Shown: positions 17,422-26,422 of the stretch, piece after piece | Position numbering within the stretch: position 1 is the first letter of the stretch | Layout: the number at the start of each line of letters is the position of its first letter | From: CAYUET01 sp964443875 | GTDB taxonomy: Bacteria; Auribacterota; JAFGBW01 | Reading direction: 5' to 3' | Assembly (NCBI GenBank): GCA_964443875.1 | Contig: CAYUET010000005.1 | Span: 68,804-132,803 of the forward strand | Length of the DNA stretch: 64,000 nt | Position numbers and translations under genes: made by a program | The notes under the pieces: model-generated | The model's input: only the letters and a program-made list of their open reading frames with translations | The model's database searches: none | Told to the model about the DNA's origin: nothing

Positions 17422-18232
17422 GTCAGATTTCTTATCCATTGAAAGTCAGTTCTTTAAATTGACTCATGAATTAAAGGAATTCAAGGGAAATATTGTCTAT
17501 GTAGGGGGGTGGCTTCCTTATCTGTATACGAAATATTTATGGAAAAATAAAAAATATGAACCTGTTTTCACCACAGATATTGATATAGGGTTAAGATGTT
17601 TTGGCGGGCATAAGAAAACGATTGAATCCGTCCTATTGGAAAATCAATATTATTCCAAGCCTTCAAACTATAAAAATCAGATGATGTATTACATTGGAAC
17701 AGATAAAAGAAATATACGGCTTGATTTTTTAAGTGCGGAAAGAAAGGATCAGGAAATTCAAAAAATTGCCGGGGACAATATTTATGTATGCAACTCCCTT
17801 TATCAATTCAAAATTTTAATGGATCCTGAAAATACCTTTGAATTAAAATGCAATAATCACTCCATTGTCGTCCCGTATCCAGGCGCCTATGTATTTCATA
17901 AAGGAATTACGTTTAAAATCCGGGCTTCTGAAGAAGACTCTGCCAAAAGCAAAATTGATAAGGATCTTTGGAGCATCTTTTATGTGACGGTGAATATTCC
18001 TGACGATTCTAAGGCCGATTTCTATGACATGCTCCATAAACTGGATACCCAGATGGACGGCGATTTCCTGAATAATATTAAAGAATCTTTTTTTTCCAAA
18101 AACTCTAAAGGCATCAATTCTATTTTTTCATTTTATAAGGATTATGGAATTAATTTTAAAAATCATATTGTAGAAGTTATGAAAGAACTTAAACTTGAGC
18201 TGGGAAACCGGCGGAAAATACGAATTTCGTAA
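17414..18232 (+). CDS. AbiEii-like nucleotidyltransferase (candidate toxin)
   Basis: The 272-residue protein begins at TTG 17414, supported by GGAGG at 17404-17408. It has a nucleotidyltransferase-type core: YVGGWLPYLYTKYLW (about 28-42, helix after the glycines) followed by FTTDIDIGL (about 52-60), the D-x-D metal-binding pair, and IRLDFLSAE (about 100-108) as a likely third acidic strand. This resembles MNT/AbiEii-family proteins, where the enzyme adds nucleotides to tRNA or other targets. The HTH-NTase gene order and overlap match type IV abortive-infection modules. I cannot show toxicity from sequence. Confidence 0.6.
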   Translation: MSESDFLSIESQFFKLTHELKEFKGNIVYVGGWLPYLYTKYLWKNKKYEPVFTTDIDIGLRCFGGHKKTIESVLLENQYYSKPSNYKNQMMYYIGTDKRNIRLDFLSAERKDQEIQKIAGDNIYVCNSLYQFKILMDPENTFELKCNNHSIVVPYPGAYVFHKGITFKIRASEEDSAKSKIDKDLWSIFYVTVNIPDDSKADFYDMLHKLDTQMDGDFLNNIKESFFSKNSKGINSIFSFYKDYGINFKNHIVEVMKELKLELGNRRKIRIS

Positions 18233-18291
18233 CTCCCTCCCCTGAAATTTTTCGCACAGCAACTATTCATTTATTATGAGCGTCAGAAATT

Positions 18292-19575
18292 TTACCGCCC
18301 CTGAGCAAACCGCCTGAACAGGCCCAGAAAAGAAATCGTTTCCACGGTTCTGACTTCACGGATTTTTCCGGGGAAAATCCAGACCACCCACAGTCTTAAA
18401 AGCAGTGAAATCAAAAATACGGTAATCAGAGGATACCCCTTAAGGGAAGGGACAACAGACGACAAGAATCCTCCGGCAAGGCTCCCTGCCGCAATTCCAA
18501 AGGCGTTAAAGGCCGTATAGTAGGCAATGCAGCGGGTTCTTTTCCCCGGGCTGACCGCATCATAGACAAAATTCAGGGCGCACAGATTGTAGGCCCCCCA
18601 GATGATTCCGGAATAAAGCTGAGACACGATAAAACACAAAGGACTCTGATTGACGATCCAGAAAAGCGGAATGAGCGCGATCAGTAAAGAAACGGCCTTG
18701 ATAATTCTGAGATTCCCCACCTTATCGGCAATCCTTCCCCAGCGGGGGGGTGTGAGGTAAACCAGAAGAGTGGATGAAATCATGACCACCGAATAAATCA
18801 TATAATTGTAATGGAGATCCTTAAGCATAAACACCGAAAAAAAAGGCGAGGCCACATAGACTGAAAAATAAAGCAGACCGCTGAAAATAACAAATTTTGC
18901 AAAATTACTTTCTCTATAGCGCGCCAGAAACTGAATCAGGGAAAAATAATTCTCATGTCTGGGCTCCATCGGAATGTCCTTCATTTTTCCAAGAAAAAAC
19001 CAGGAACAAAGCCTGAATAAAAACGCGCAGCCGAATAACACAGCAAACCCGGCATATACATCCTGCTCTTCCAGCGCATCCGTGATCCAGCCTCCCAGAA
19101 GAGAAAATCCGACAATGATGAATCCGACAATCCGGCTACGCCAGCCGAAATAGGTCCCCCTTTTCTGTTCCGGGACAAGATTGGACATAAGACTTGACCA
19201 GGCCGGGGTGGCAACAGCCCCGAATCCGGTAAAAAGCACCACGCAGATAATAAAGAAAAAAGGATGCCCCCTGCCGGTTAAGGCCATGAAAAACATAGGA
19301 AGCAGCATCAGAAGCTGGAGGCCGATAAAAAACATGAACATCCTTTTTCGGGATTTCAACCGGTCTGTAATATTAGGACTCATGAGCTGAATGCAGGCTG
19401 AAAAAAAGTTCGCAAACCCGTTTAAAACCCCGGCCTGTGAAGGGGTGCCGCCCAGAACCAGCAGAAATGGAATGAAATACTCCTGTGTGAAGCCGATCAT
19501 TCCCCCGGCAAAAATTCCATCCCATAAGGAATAGAACAGGCTCTTCTTTTTTTCATAAATTTTGATTTCTTCCAT
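18292..19575 (-). CDS. Major facilitator superfamily transporter
   Basis: The 427-residue protein has about 12 hydrophobic helices in two halves. Loop signatures include DRLKSRKRMFMF between early helices (MFS motif A-like) and RIADKVGNLRI in the second half. Substrate unknown; no adjacent biosynthetic gene points to one. It starts 9 nt after the end of the 19585-20106 gene on the same strand, so the two may be cotranscribed. Confidence 0.85.
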   Translation of the reverse strand: MEEIKIYEKKKSLFYSLWDGIFAGGMIGFTQEYFIPFLLVLGGTPSQAGVLNGFANFFSACIQLMSPNITDRLKSRKRMFMFFIGLQLLMLLPMFFMALTGRGHPFFFIICVVLFTGFGAVATPAWSSLMSNLVPEQKRGTYFGWRSRIVGFIIVGFSLLGGWITDALEEQDVYAGFAVLFGCAFLFRLCSWFFLGKMKDIPMEPRHENYFSLIQFLARYRESNFAKFVIFSGLLYFSVYVASPFFSVFMLKDLHYNYMIYSVVMISSTLLVYLTPPRWGRIADKVGNLRIIKAVSLLIALIPLFWIVNQSPLCFIVSQLYSGIIWGAYNLCALNFVYDAVSPGKRTRCIAYYTAFNAFGIAAGSLAGGFLSSVVPSLKGYPLITVFLISLLLRLWVVWIFPGKIREVRTVETISFLGLFRRFAQGR

Positions 19576-19584
19576 AGCCGGAAG

Positions 19585-20106
19585 TTATTCCGATTCTGTT
19601 TCCGCTTGTAAAGAAATATAAAAGAAATACAGGGCCCCTGAAATACTCAACAGCATCCCCGTGTTGCCGATAGTCAGGACCTTCCGGGCATAAAGCTCAC
19701 AATGGTCCAGGCAATCCCACTCCGTGAAAAGCCAGTTCCAGTCATGAATTCCTCCACCAACCAGGGGCAGATTCATGCTCACCGCATCTCCCATATATCT
19801 CGCAATGTTCTGTCCGTTCTCAAAAAACCAGAAGAGCATGATGAAGACTGAAAAATATTCTTTCCTGTATAAAAACACGCCACCGATTCCCAAAGGAAAC
19901 ATCAACTGTCCGAGTGTTCCCCCTAAAAACTGAAGAGTCTCACTTCCGAAGCTGAAAAACAGATGCCCTGCTTCATGATAAGCCAGGTTGATGTAATCTA
20001 TAAAAATCCACTCCTTTTTTTCCACCACAATCTGATAAAAGAAAAAACAGCTTATTCCTAAAGCCAGTATTTTTTCAAAGACCGAACCCATGGAGCGATT
20101 ATTCAT
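19585..20106 (-). CDS. Small integral membrane protein with HEAGH motif
   Basis: The 173-residue protein has about four membrane segments and a HExxH-type motif (YHEAGHLFFSFG, about residues 44-55) next to a membrane helix, which resembles zinc-site motifs of site-2-protease-like or M50-like peptidases. A later NIARYMGDA segment (about 118) might supply a ligand, but the NPDG motif of true S2P is absent and the protein is short. I call it a conserved-looking membrane protein with a possible metallopeptidase site; enzymatic activity is not established. Confidence 0.7.
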   Translation of the reverse strand: MNNRSMGSVFEKILALGISCFFFYQIVVEKKEWIFIDYINLAYHEAGHLFFSFGSETLQFLGGTLGQLMFPLGIGGVFLYRKEYFSVFIMLFWFFENGQNIARYMGDAVSMNLPLVGGGIHDWNWLFTEWDCLDHCELYARKVLTIGNTGMLLSISGALYFFYISLQAETESE

Positions 20107-20240
20107 ATCTTCTTTCCAAGATCCTATTGTCTAAAAATTTCAATCTGCTTATATACTTATACTCAGATCATACGATCATTTACGGTCTGAGAGGTCTCTG
20201 AATCGGGAATCCCCTTTTACACGCCAGTCCTTCAGGAAGC

Positions 20241-21056
20241 TTATCCATTCCCGTCAAGTTTATCCTCTGTCTGCTTCTTCTGGTTTTCAATAAACAGAAG
20301 CGCCGCACCAGTCACGGAAACCGGAAGAGTAAACATGTTCAGCCAGAACGGCATCATGGAGAAGAGCGCCATGAGCCCGAATCCGGAAAACTCCAGCCGA
20401 TTTAGCCACAAATACTTGAGAAGGACCCTGAATTTCCATAGCCGTCGTTCTGTCAGATAGTTGATAAGGTTCAGCACCGTAGGAAAAGACATAAGAAGGC
20501 AATAAGCAAGAGTGCCGACCAGAGGAATCCAGTTCAAAGGGAAAAACAAAACGGCAAATATCAGACTGAAAACGCTGATTTTCAGAGAATTAAGTATGGG
20601 GTAGAGAATATTCCGTTTGACTGAAAAAACGGTTTTCGTAGCCTCAAGTCCATTCATGGCTTCAATTTTTTCCGTCAGCATTTCGTAAAAAGGAGAACCG
20701 ATGACGGTTGCCAGAACAAAAAATGAAATTCCCGCCAATACGGCAAACAACAAAAAAGCTCCGATATACAAAAAAACATAAAGGAAGTACTGGAAACTTT
20801 CCCTTATCCAGGCCCAGATCCAGGAGAGCCAGGGCAACGCTGATAAAGGCCTGTCAAAGGGTGAATCCGGAAGAAAATCGAATAAAAACCCGCTTCCATA
20901 ATAAAAAAGACAAAGAATGAGCAGCGTGTTGATTAAAAGAGGAATGATGCAATATTTCCAGAGGACCGGCTTTTTAAAAAGATAGAGCAATCCCTGAAAC
21001 CATTTTAAAAAGCCTTTTGCAAAAAGTGAAAACATGCTTCCTGAAAAAAACCTCAC
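20241..21056 (-). CDS. EI24-domain (CysZ-like) membrane protein
   Basis: The 271-residue protein has the EI24/CysZ layout: FAKGFLKWFQGLLYLFKKP at the N-terminus, several long hydrophobic helices (LLFAVLAGISFFVLATVIGS), and GSPFYEMLTEKIEA (about residues 122-135), which matches the P-x-x-D/E-x-L-x-E-x-(V/I)-E pattern seen in CysZ. CysZ proteins move sulfate in some bacteria, but the wider family is uncharacterised. It ends 4 nt before the stop of 21061-21660, so the two are probably an operon. Confidence 0.75.
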   Translation of the reverse strand: MRFFSGSMFSLFAKGFLKWFQGLLYLFKKPVLWKYCIIPLLINTLLILCLFYYGSGFLFDFLPDSPFDRPLSALPWLSWIWAWIRESFQYFLYVFLYIGAFLLFAVLAGISFFVLATVIGSPFYEMLTEKIEAMNGLEATKTVFSVKRNILYPILNSLKISVFSLIFAVLFFPLNWIPLVGTLAYCLLMSFPTVLNLINYLTERRLWKFRVLLKYLWLNRLEFSGFGLMALFSMMPFWLNMFTLPVSVTGAALLFIENQKKQTEDKLDGNG

Positions 21057-21060
21057 CCTC

Positions 21061-21660
21061 TTAGGATAAGGTTTTCAACCCGGCAAAATCCATTGAGCCG
21101 GCATAGGCTGTCATTTCCTCTTCTGTCACGCCATCCCCATGGATTTGAATTAAAAACTGATTGGCAACAACAAGGGTAATCTCTCCGGTTTTATCCGAAG
21201 GTCGGTATTTAACAATCGCTTTCTGGTCTTTAATTTTCAAAACTTTTCCTCCGTCTGCTGTGGCAAGCATGGGATTTTGAAAAAGCATCATCATGCTCTG
21301 AAGCATGGGAGAATCGGTAATAATTTTCACGTTAACAGCATCCTGATTGCGGGTGTAACGTCTTTCCGCCGTAAGCCCGCCACCGAACATGGCCGTTGCC
21401 ACGGAATCTGATTTAGCGTCTTCCGCCTGCCAGCCCTCAAGCGCTTCAGGCAGAAACTTCTGCAGATCGCTGCCTTTTTTCTGACGAATCAGCTGGGCCG
21501 CATAATCCAGATTTCCGGCGGCTTCGGCATATTTGCCTTCATTGTACTGTACCACGGCTTCATTGATAGTATCCGTCACTTCATCACTGAAGACTGCCAG
21601 GGTGAAAAAAAAGGCAGCGCATCCGGTCATGATCTTATATGCAAAACTGCGATTCAACAT
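21061..21660 (-). CDS. Secreted hypothetical protein with TPR-like N-terminus
   Basis: The 199-residue protein has a signal peptide (KIMTGCAAFFFTLAVFSDE) and a short alpha-helical repeat (EAVVQYNEGKYAEAAGNLDYAAQLI, shown here in two parts: EAVVQYNEGKYAEAAG then NLDYAAQLIRQKKG), then a beta-rich C-terminal domain (about 90-195) with repeated Gly/Asp turns. Proteins of this shape occur in many Gram-negative genomes without known function. A purine-rich Shine-Dalgarno (AAGGAGG) precedes the ATG at 21660. It likely starts the 21061-20241 unit. Confidence 0.75.
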   Translation of the reverse strand: MLNRSFAYKIMTGCAAFFFTLAVFSDEVTDTINEAVVQYNEGKYAEAAGNLDYAAQLIRQKKGSDLQKFLPEALEGWQAEDAKSDSVATAMFGGGLTAERRYTRNQDAVNVKIITDSPMLQSMMMLFQNPMLATADGGKVLKIKDQKAIVKYRPSDKTGEITLVVANQFLIQIHGDGVTEEEMTAYAGSMDFAGLKTLS

Positions 21661-22067
21661 AAAAACCTCCTTGGGGTATATTTATAAAATAATGTAAATT
21701 GATAAAGGAAGTGCTGATTTTTGTCCATATCAAAGTATTCATTCAAAGCCGACTTTATCCTTTTCCGTGAATTATTTTTATTCAAAGCTCATGACAAAAA
21801 CTCTTATAAAAGGAAAAGACCCTGTCTTACTCAAGACACCCCTTTTGTACACTGATCTCTCTTTTCCTTATTTTTTATGCGGCTGCAGAACGCTTCCCCA
21901 TGAAGATTCTACCTGAAAAATCACATCCATACAGAAGCAATTAACACAAAACAAATATTTTACATATAATTTAAAAAAATTCTTTTAAACCCTAGGGATA
22001 TAGTCTATATTAAAAAAATGTCAGTTTCTAAAAAGTTCGTTAATCATCAATGAAAGAATAGCCGTCT
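21661..22067. other. Intergenic region between divergent genes
   Basis: About 400 nt of AT-rich DNA between the minus-strand 21660 start and the plus-strand 22068 start. It must hold two divergent promoters, but I could not fix convincing -35/-10 pairs. I see no tRNA, riboswitch signature or repeat from the dispersed families. Confidence 0.6.
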
Positions 22068-22991
22068 ATGAAAAAGATCCTTTCCTGCATACTTGCTTTT
22101 TTTTTCTGTTGCGCCCTTTCTATTCAGGCGGAAGTTTTAATCGGAGGAGTTTTTAAGGACGGATTTGTCATATACCAGTCTCTGTACGTTTCTTTAAAAA
22201 AAGAAATGGCAAAAAGGGGTTATGAAATGTGTCTCATAACCGCAGGAGACAAAAATGAAGAGGAAGTAAAAAAATCCCTTGAACTTATGGGCTGCACCCA
22301 TGTAATCACCATTGGAAAAACCGCAACCGATGCGGTTAAAAACACCTCCTTCCCCGGTCTCTTCACCTTTGTGGAAGATCCCGTTAAAGACGGATTGATC
22401 GACAGTTCCGGAAAATCCCTCGGTAATCTTACCGGAATATCCATGACCCCTGATTATTCTGAAGAGTTTAAACTCATCAAAGCCATACTCCCCTCTTCAA
22501 CAAGAATCGGCGTGATATACGATCCTTCCAATTCCTATTCCAGCATGCAGAAAATCAGCCAAATCTCAGAACAGCTGGGCTTTTCCCTTTCCGAATCCGT
22601 CATTCTCAATCCTAAAGATGTTCTTCCGGAACTTCAAAAACTCCATTCAAAAATAGATTTCCTGCTGGCCTTGCCTGATACCACCATTTTCAATAAGTCG
22701 ACCCTGCAGAATATTTTTATGTTTTCCCTGAAGAACAAACTCCCCATCATCGGCTTTTCCTCAGGCATGAGCCGCGGGGGGGCTTTTTTAAGCTTTTACC
22801 CGGATTATGAGGATATGGCCGCTCAGGCCGCAGAAATAATGCTCTCCATCATTAAAGGAACAGCTCCCGCCTCCATCTCTTTCAGAACACCCCGTAAAAT
22901 CCAGTTTTCCGTTAATCAGAAGTTCAGCAAACTTCTGAAAATTGAAATCCCGGATGAATTTATTCAAAAAGCGAGTGAAATTTTTCAATGA
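22068..22991 (+). CDS. ABC-type periplasmic substrate-binding protein (PF04392-like)
   Basis: The 307-residue protein has a signal peptide (MKKILSCILAFFFCCALSIQ) and the two-lobed type I binding-protein pattern of the TrpX/PF04392 family: GVFKDGFVIYQSL near residue 26, VITIGKTATDAV (about 79-90), LTGISMTPDYSEEF (about 122-135), RIGVIYDPSNSYS (about 146-158), LLALPDTTIFN (about 202-212) and PIIGFSSGMSRGGA (about 226-239). No ABC permease follows; a TonB-dependent receptor does, which suggests a joint role in small-ligand capture or sensing. The ligand cannot be read from sequence. Confidence 0.82.
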   Translation: MKKILSCILAFFFCCALSIQAEVLIGGVFKDGFVIYQSLYVSLKKEMAKRGYEMCLITAGDKNEEEVKKSLELMGCTHVITIGKTATDAVKNTSFPGLFTFVEDPVKDGLIDSSGKSLGNLTGISMTPDYSEEFKLIKAILPSSTRIGVIYDPSNSYSSMQKISQISEQLGFSLSESVILNPKDVLPELQKLHSKIDFLLALPDTTIFNKSTLQNIFMFSLKNKLPIIGFSSGMSRGGAFLSFYPDYEDMAAQAAEIMLSIIKGTAPASISFRTPRKIQFSVNQKFSKLLKIEIPDEFIQKASEIFQ

Positions 22992-23101
22992 GAAGTTTTA
23001 TTCATTATACTTTTTTAACCCGACCGATCATCCGAAAGAACAGTCCAAAACTTATCTCTCTAAATTCAAGCTTATTAATCATATCAGAAAGGAATAAAAA
23101 A

Positions 23102-25192
23102 ATGTTATTGAACAAATGCTTTATAACGGCCTTTATCCTGTCTCTCCTTTGTCTTCCCATGCCCCTTTTTGCCCAGGACGAAGCCGGTCAATGGGAACAG
23201 CTTTTTGACACCTTCAATGTGTCTGTTGTCACCGCTTCCCAGACTGCCGAACCTTTGAAGGAAACACCCGTTCCCATCACCGTTATCACTAAAGATCAAA
23301 TTGAAAAAATGGGGGCCAGAACCCTGAAAGATGTCCTGGTCACTGTTCCCGGTTTTTATTTTGTCCAGGATCATAATGAAGTCAATATTGCAAGCCGCGG
23401 AATTTATGCCTCTTCACAACAGAAATTCGCCATCCTGAGGGACGGACACCGCCTCAATACAAAATCCTACCAGGAGGCGGATCCGGATGATCATATCTCC
23501 CTCGCCGCCGTTGACCACATTGAAATATTAAGAGGGCCGGGAGGAAGTCTTTACGGTGACGTTGCTCTCACCGGTGTGGTGAACATCATTTCACAGAAAG
23601 CAGATGCAGGAAACTATGTCAAAGTGGGCGGAGGAAACTATGGTCAGGCCACTGGGGATATCGTCTACGGAAAAACCTTTTTCGAAAATTCTGAGGTCCT
23701 GATTTATTCGCACTGGTACAAATCCGACGGGGAAGAAGTCGATGTGGATGCCTCGGATGATTTTAATTCTCCGGGAAATACAAAAAACGGAAAGGTCGTT
23801 GTCGGTCGTTTTGACGATAACCCCTCCTATGATGTCGGCATCAATTTAAAAGTGAATGACACAAAATTTCACGCAAGCCGCGCCTACAGCCACTATCAGT
23901 CCCCCCGTTCCGACGGAGGAACCACAGGAGCTGTCTACAATATCGATGATTATCGCACTTTTGAAGGTGAAACCGTCGGACTTTCCACGGAAACCTTTCA
24001 TTCCTATATTGAAAGAACTATGGCTTATGGCGAGAACAATGAACTCACAGCCCAGCTTTATTATGACGAATCAAAAGTTGATGTGCATCTAATTTCCAAT
24101 CCCAACACCCTTTCAGGCATGTTTGTTGACTGGAAAGACTATACCGCCGGCACAAAAATATATACGACCATTCCCTATGTCACAGCCCGAGGGCAGGGTA
24201 ATGTTCAGTTCGGAATGCAGGCCGAATACGCCGAAGTCTGGGATGCAAGCTATATTTATAACTATACCCCCACCACGGTAACTCTTTCAAACCAGAATAA
24301 AGTGCTTGCGCTTGGCGATGAAACCAGCTATGCCCTCTTCGCCCAGATCAAACATCCTTTGACTGAAAAAATTCTGTTTAACGGCGGAGCCCGATACGAC
24401 TACCTCCAAAGAGCAGATGACAACAAGCAGAAAGAACTGAGCCCGAGAGCGGCTTTGATTTATATGCCGACCGAAACATGGGACTTCAAACTTTCCTATA
24501 CCCGTTCCTTTGAAGAAGCGCCTTACTGGTACCGCTATAACACTCTTCCAAGCTATATCGGGGCTTCCAGTCTTGATCCGGAAACCATGGACACGATTCA
24601 ACTCAGCACAGACTTCAAGACCGGCCAGTATCTGACCCACCAGATCACTCTTTTTAATCAGGATCTGCAGGATCTCGTTTACCGCAACACCACTGTTACA
24701 CCGGCCAGATACGACAATGCGGGAAGCGTTGAAACACAGGGTATCGAATACGAAGTCCTGTTCGCACAGGAAAGATACAGCATTAAATTCAACTATACCT
24801 TCCTCGACCTCGTGGATGCGACGGTCTATCCCAATAACGGAGATCAGATCAACAACATTCCTGAACATGCCGGAAACCTGATTTTGGATGTCAATCTTCT
24901 TTCCACCCTGTGGGCCAACCTCAGTGTCAATTACATCGGTGAAAGACCTTCACCTATCGGAAATTCCACCACAACCACCTACAGCAGACATAATTTGAAT
25001 CACATGGAAGAGGATGTGACCCTGCTGAACATGAAGCTCACATGGAGAGATCTCCTGAATGGCTCCATTGATCTGAGCGCATCTGTTAAAAACGTAACAG
25101 ATGAAGAGTGGTACCAGGGCGGAAGCACCATTCTTCCTTATGAACAGGCAGGAAGATGGTACATGGTTGAATGCACCTATAAATGGAAATAA
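23102..25192 (+). CDS. TonB-dependent outer membrane receptor
   Basis: Energy-dependent outer-membrane importer. From ATG 23102 (Shine-Dalgarno GAAAGGA) the protein is 696 residues: signal peptide (FITAFILSLLCLPMPLFAQ), a possible TonB-box-like VSVVTASQ, a plug domain (TPVPITVITKDQIEKMGA; LKDVLVTVPGFY; RGPGGSLYGDVALTGVVNI, about residues 60-170) and a long beta-barrel of alternating aromatic/polar strands ending in a terminal aromatic-containing strand (YKWK). An earlier in-frame ATG at 22988 would add 38 residues without a signal peptide. It sits 110 nt downstream of the binding-protein gene. The plug has the usual R-G-P-G-G-S-L-Y-G block of vitamin B12, siderophore and other TBDTs; substrate unknown. 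Confidence 0.92.
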   Translation: MLLNKCFITAFILSLLCLPMPLFAQDEAGQWEQLFDTFNVSVVTASQTAEPLKETPVPITVITKDQIEKMGARTLKDVLVTVPGFYFVQDHNEVNIASRGIYASSQQKFAILRDGHRLNTKSYQEADPDDHISLAAVDHIEILRGPGGSLYGDVALTGVVNIISQKADAGNYVKVGGGNYGQATGDIVYGKTFFENSEVLIYSHWYKSDGEEVDVDASDDFNSPGNTKNGKVVVGRFDDNPSYDVGINLKVNDTKFHASRAYSHYQSPRSDGGTTGAVYNIDDYRTFEGETVGLSTETFHSYIERTMAYGENNELTAQLYYDESKVDVHLISNPNTLSGMFVDWKDYTAGTKIYTTIPYVTARGQGNVQFGMQAEYAEVWDASYIYNYTPTTVTLSNQNKVLALGDETSYALFAQIKHPLTEKILFNGGARYDYLQRADDNKQKELSPRAALIYMPTETWDFKLSYTRSFEEAPYWYRYNTLPSYIGASSLDPETMDTIQLSTDFKTGQYLTHQITLFNQDLQDLVYRNTTVTPARYDNAGSVETQGIEYEVLFAQERYSIKFNYTFLDLVDATVYPNNGDQINNIPEHAGNLILDVNLLSTLWANLSVNYIGERPSPIGNSTTTTYSRHNLNHMEEDVTLLNMKLTWRDLLNGSIDLSASVKNVTDEEWYQGGSTILPYEQAGRWYMVECTYKWK

Positions 25193-25215
25193 GATAACCT
25201 GATTTTCCTTCTTAA

Positions 25216-25250
25216 AGCCGTCTTCCATGAAAGAAGACGGCTTTTTATTT
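25216..25250 (+). terminator. Rho-independent terminator, probably bidirectional
   Basis: AGCCGTCTTC (25216-25225) and GAAGACGGCT (25233-25242) form a perfect 10-bp stem with a 7-nt loop, followed by TTTTATTT. It ends the TonB receptor transcript. The A-rich 5' side is weak, so termination of the opposite-strand gene (stop at 25245) from here is possible but less certain. Confidence 0.88.
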
Positions 25251-26075
25251 CACCCACCGGGCAAAAAATCCCAAAGGGATTGTCCGCTCTGAATCCGCCT
25301 CACTTAAAAACATGTCGCCGGAATGAACCCTCCCCCCCATCTCTTTAAAAACATCATCCAGGCAATGATGTAAAACATAATGATTCATCCCGGGAGAATG
25401 CGCTGTAAGCAGTACAAGATGAGATTCCGGGGTTAAAAGCTTTTTACACGCCTCCAGGAAAGGCATAAAATCCTTCTCCAGTTTCCAGATTTCTCCCTGC
25501 GGTCCTCTTCCAAAAACAGGGGGATCTAAAATGATCCCGTCATAATAATTTCCGCGCTTAAGCTCACGCTTGACAAAATTAAAGGCATCCTCCGTAATCC
25601 ACCGGACAGAGCCGGAGGGAACAGAGGATAATTCAGCATTTTCCTTAGCCCATTGAACGACCGATTTGGAGGAATCCACATGAGTCACCTTTGCTTTTTT
25701 GGCAATGGCAAAAGTGCTTCCACCCGTATAAGCAAAAAGATTTAAATAATGCCCTTCAGGCCGGACGGTTCTTGAAAGCCATTTCCAGTTCTCGTGCTGT
25801 TCGAAGAAAAAACCGGTATGCCCGTAATCGGTCAGACGGCATTTGAAGGAAATTGCGCCATAACGAAAAATGAAATCCCTGGGAACAGGACGGTGAAAAA
25901 TCCATTTTCCGGCTCCTCCCTCCAGCATACCTTTAAATTCAGCATGCGCCTGCTGCCATCGCTTTAAAGGCAGCCGCTCCTTCCATAAAGCCTGAGAATA
26001 AGGGCGGATAAGAAGATATTCCCCGATCTGTTCAAGCCTTTTTCCATTACCGCTATCCAGAATTTGATATGTCAT
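25245..26075 (-). CDS. Class I SAM-dependent methyltransferase, RlmI/RlmK-like
   Basis: The 276-residue protein (ATG at 26075) has a Rossmann methyltransferase core: NLFAYTGGSTFAIAKKA (motif I, about 124-140), THVDSSKSVVQWAKENAEL (motif II, about 143-161), ITEDAFNFVKRE and the catalytic-type IILDPPVFGRGPQGEIWK (motif IV, about 193-210). The D-P-P-x-F pattern and overall layout resemble 23S rRNA cytosine-C5/RlmI-type proteins. A longer frame to 26192 runs through a tRNA and I reject it. Substrate is not proven. Confidence 0.8.
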   Translation of the reverse strand: MTYQILDSGNGKRLEQIGEYLLIRPYSQALWKERLPLKRWQQAHAEFKGMLEGGAGKWIFHRPVPRDFIFRYGAISFKCRLTDYGHTGFFFEQHENWKWLSRTVRPEGHYLNLFAYTGGSTFAIAKKAKVTHVDSSKSVVQWAKENAELSSVPSGSVRWITEDAFNFVKRELKRGNYYDGIILDPPVFGRGPQGEIWKLEKDFMPFLEACKKLLTPESHLVLLTAHSPGMNHYVLHHCLDDVFKEMGGRVHSGDMFLSEADSERTIPLGFFARWVK

Positions 26076-26136
26076 AATAGGGAAAATTTTTCCATAAACA
26101 GGAAAAAAGTTAATCCAAGAAGTTTTTATAATAAAA

Positions 26137-26206
26137 GCGGGTGAAGGGAATCGAACCCTCGCTGTCGGCTTGGGAAGCCGATGTTCTACCATTGAACTAC
26201 ACCCGC
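26137..26206 (-). tRNA. tRNA-Gly (CCC anticodon)
   Basis: Minus strand: acceptor stem GCGGGTG pairs with CACCCGC; D-arm GTTCAATGGTAGAAC; anticodon arm TCGGC-TTCCCAA-GCCGA with anticodon CCC; T-arm GAGGGTTCGATTCCCTT. Length 70 nt, CCA not encoded. The anticodon reads GGG. Confidence 0.95.
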
Positions 26207-26422
26207 AAAAAATCCATAATAAACTGAAATCTATTGAGATACATATAAATCAATTCAAGATCTCACAGATCTTTTAAATGTTAAACAAACTCCCTTGTTT
26301 AGGCAAATGAAAAATCAAAAAAATCATCATTTGACTCTGGCATACGATTTGCATATATTAAATCCTGTTTAATGTTAAAGCACAATAGTTTTCCAGCCGA
26401 TAAGAGAAATGAGGGTAGTGAT

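Noticed and set aside
26076..26192. N-terminal extension of the 25245 methyltransferase starting at 26192
   Set aside because: Its first residues come from translating the tRNA-Gly at 26137-26206 on the same strand, a common artefact; a good start exists at 26075.
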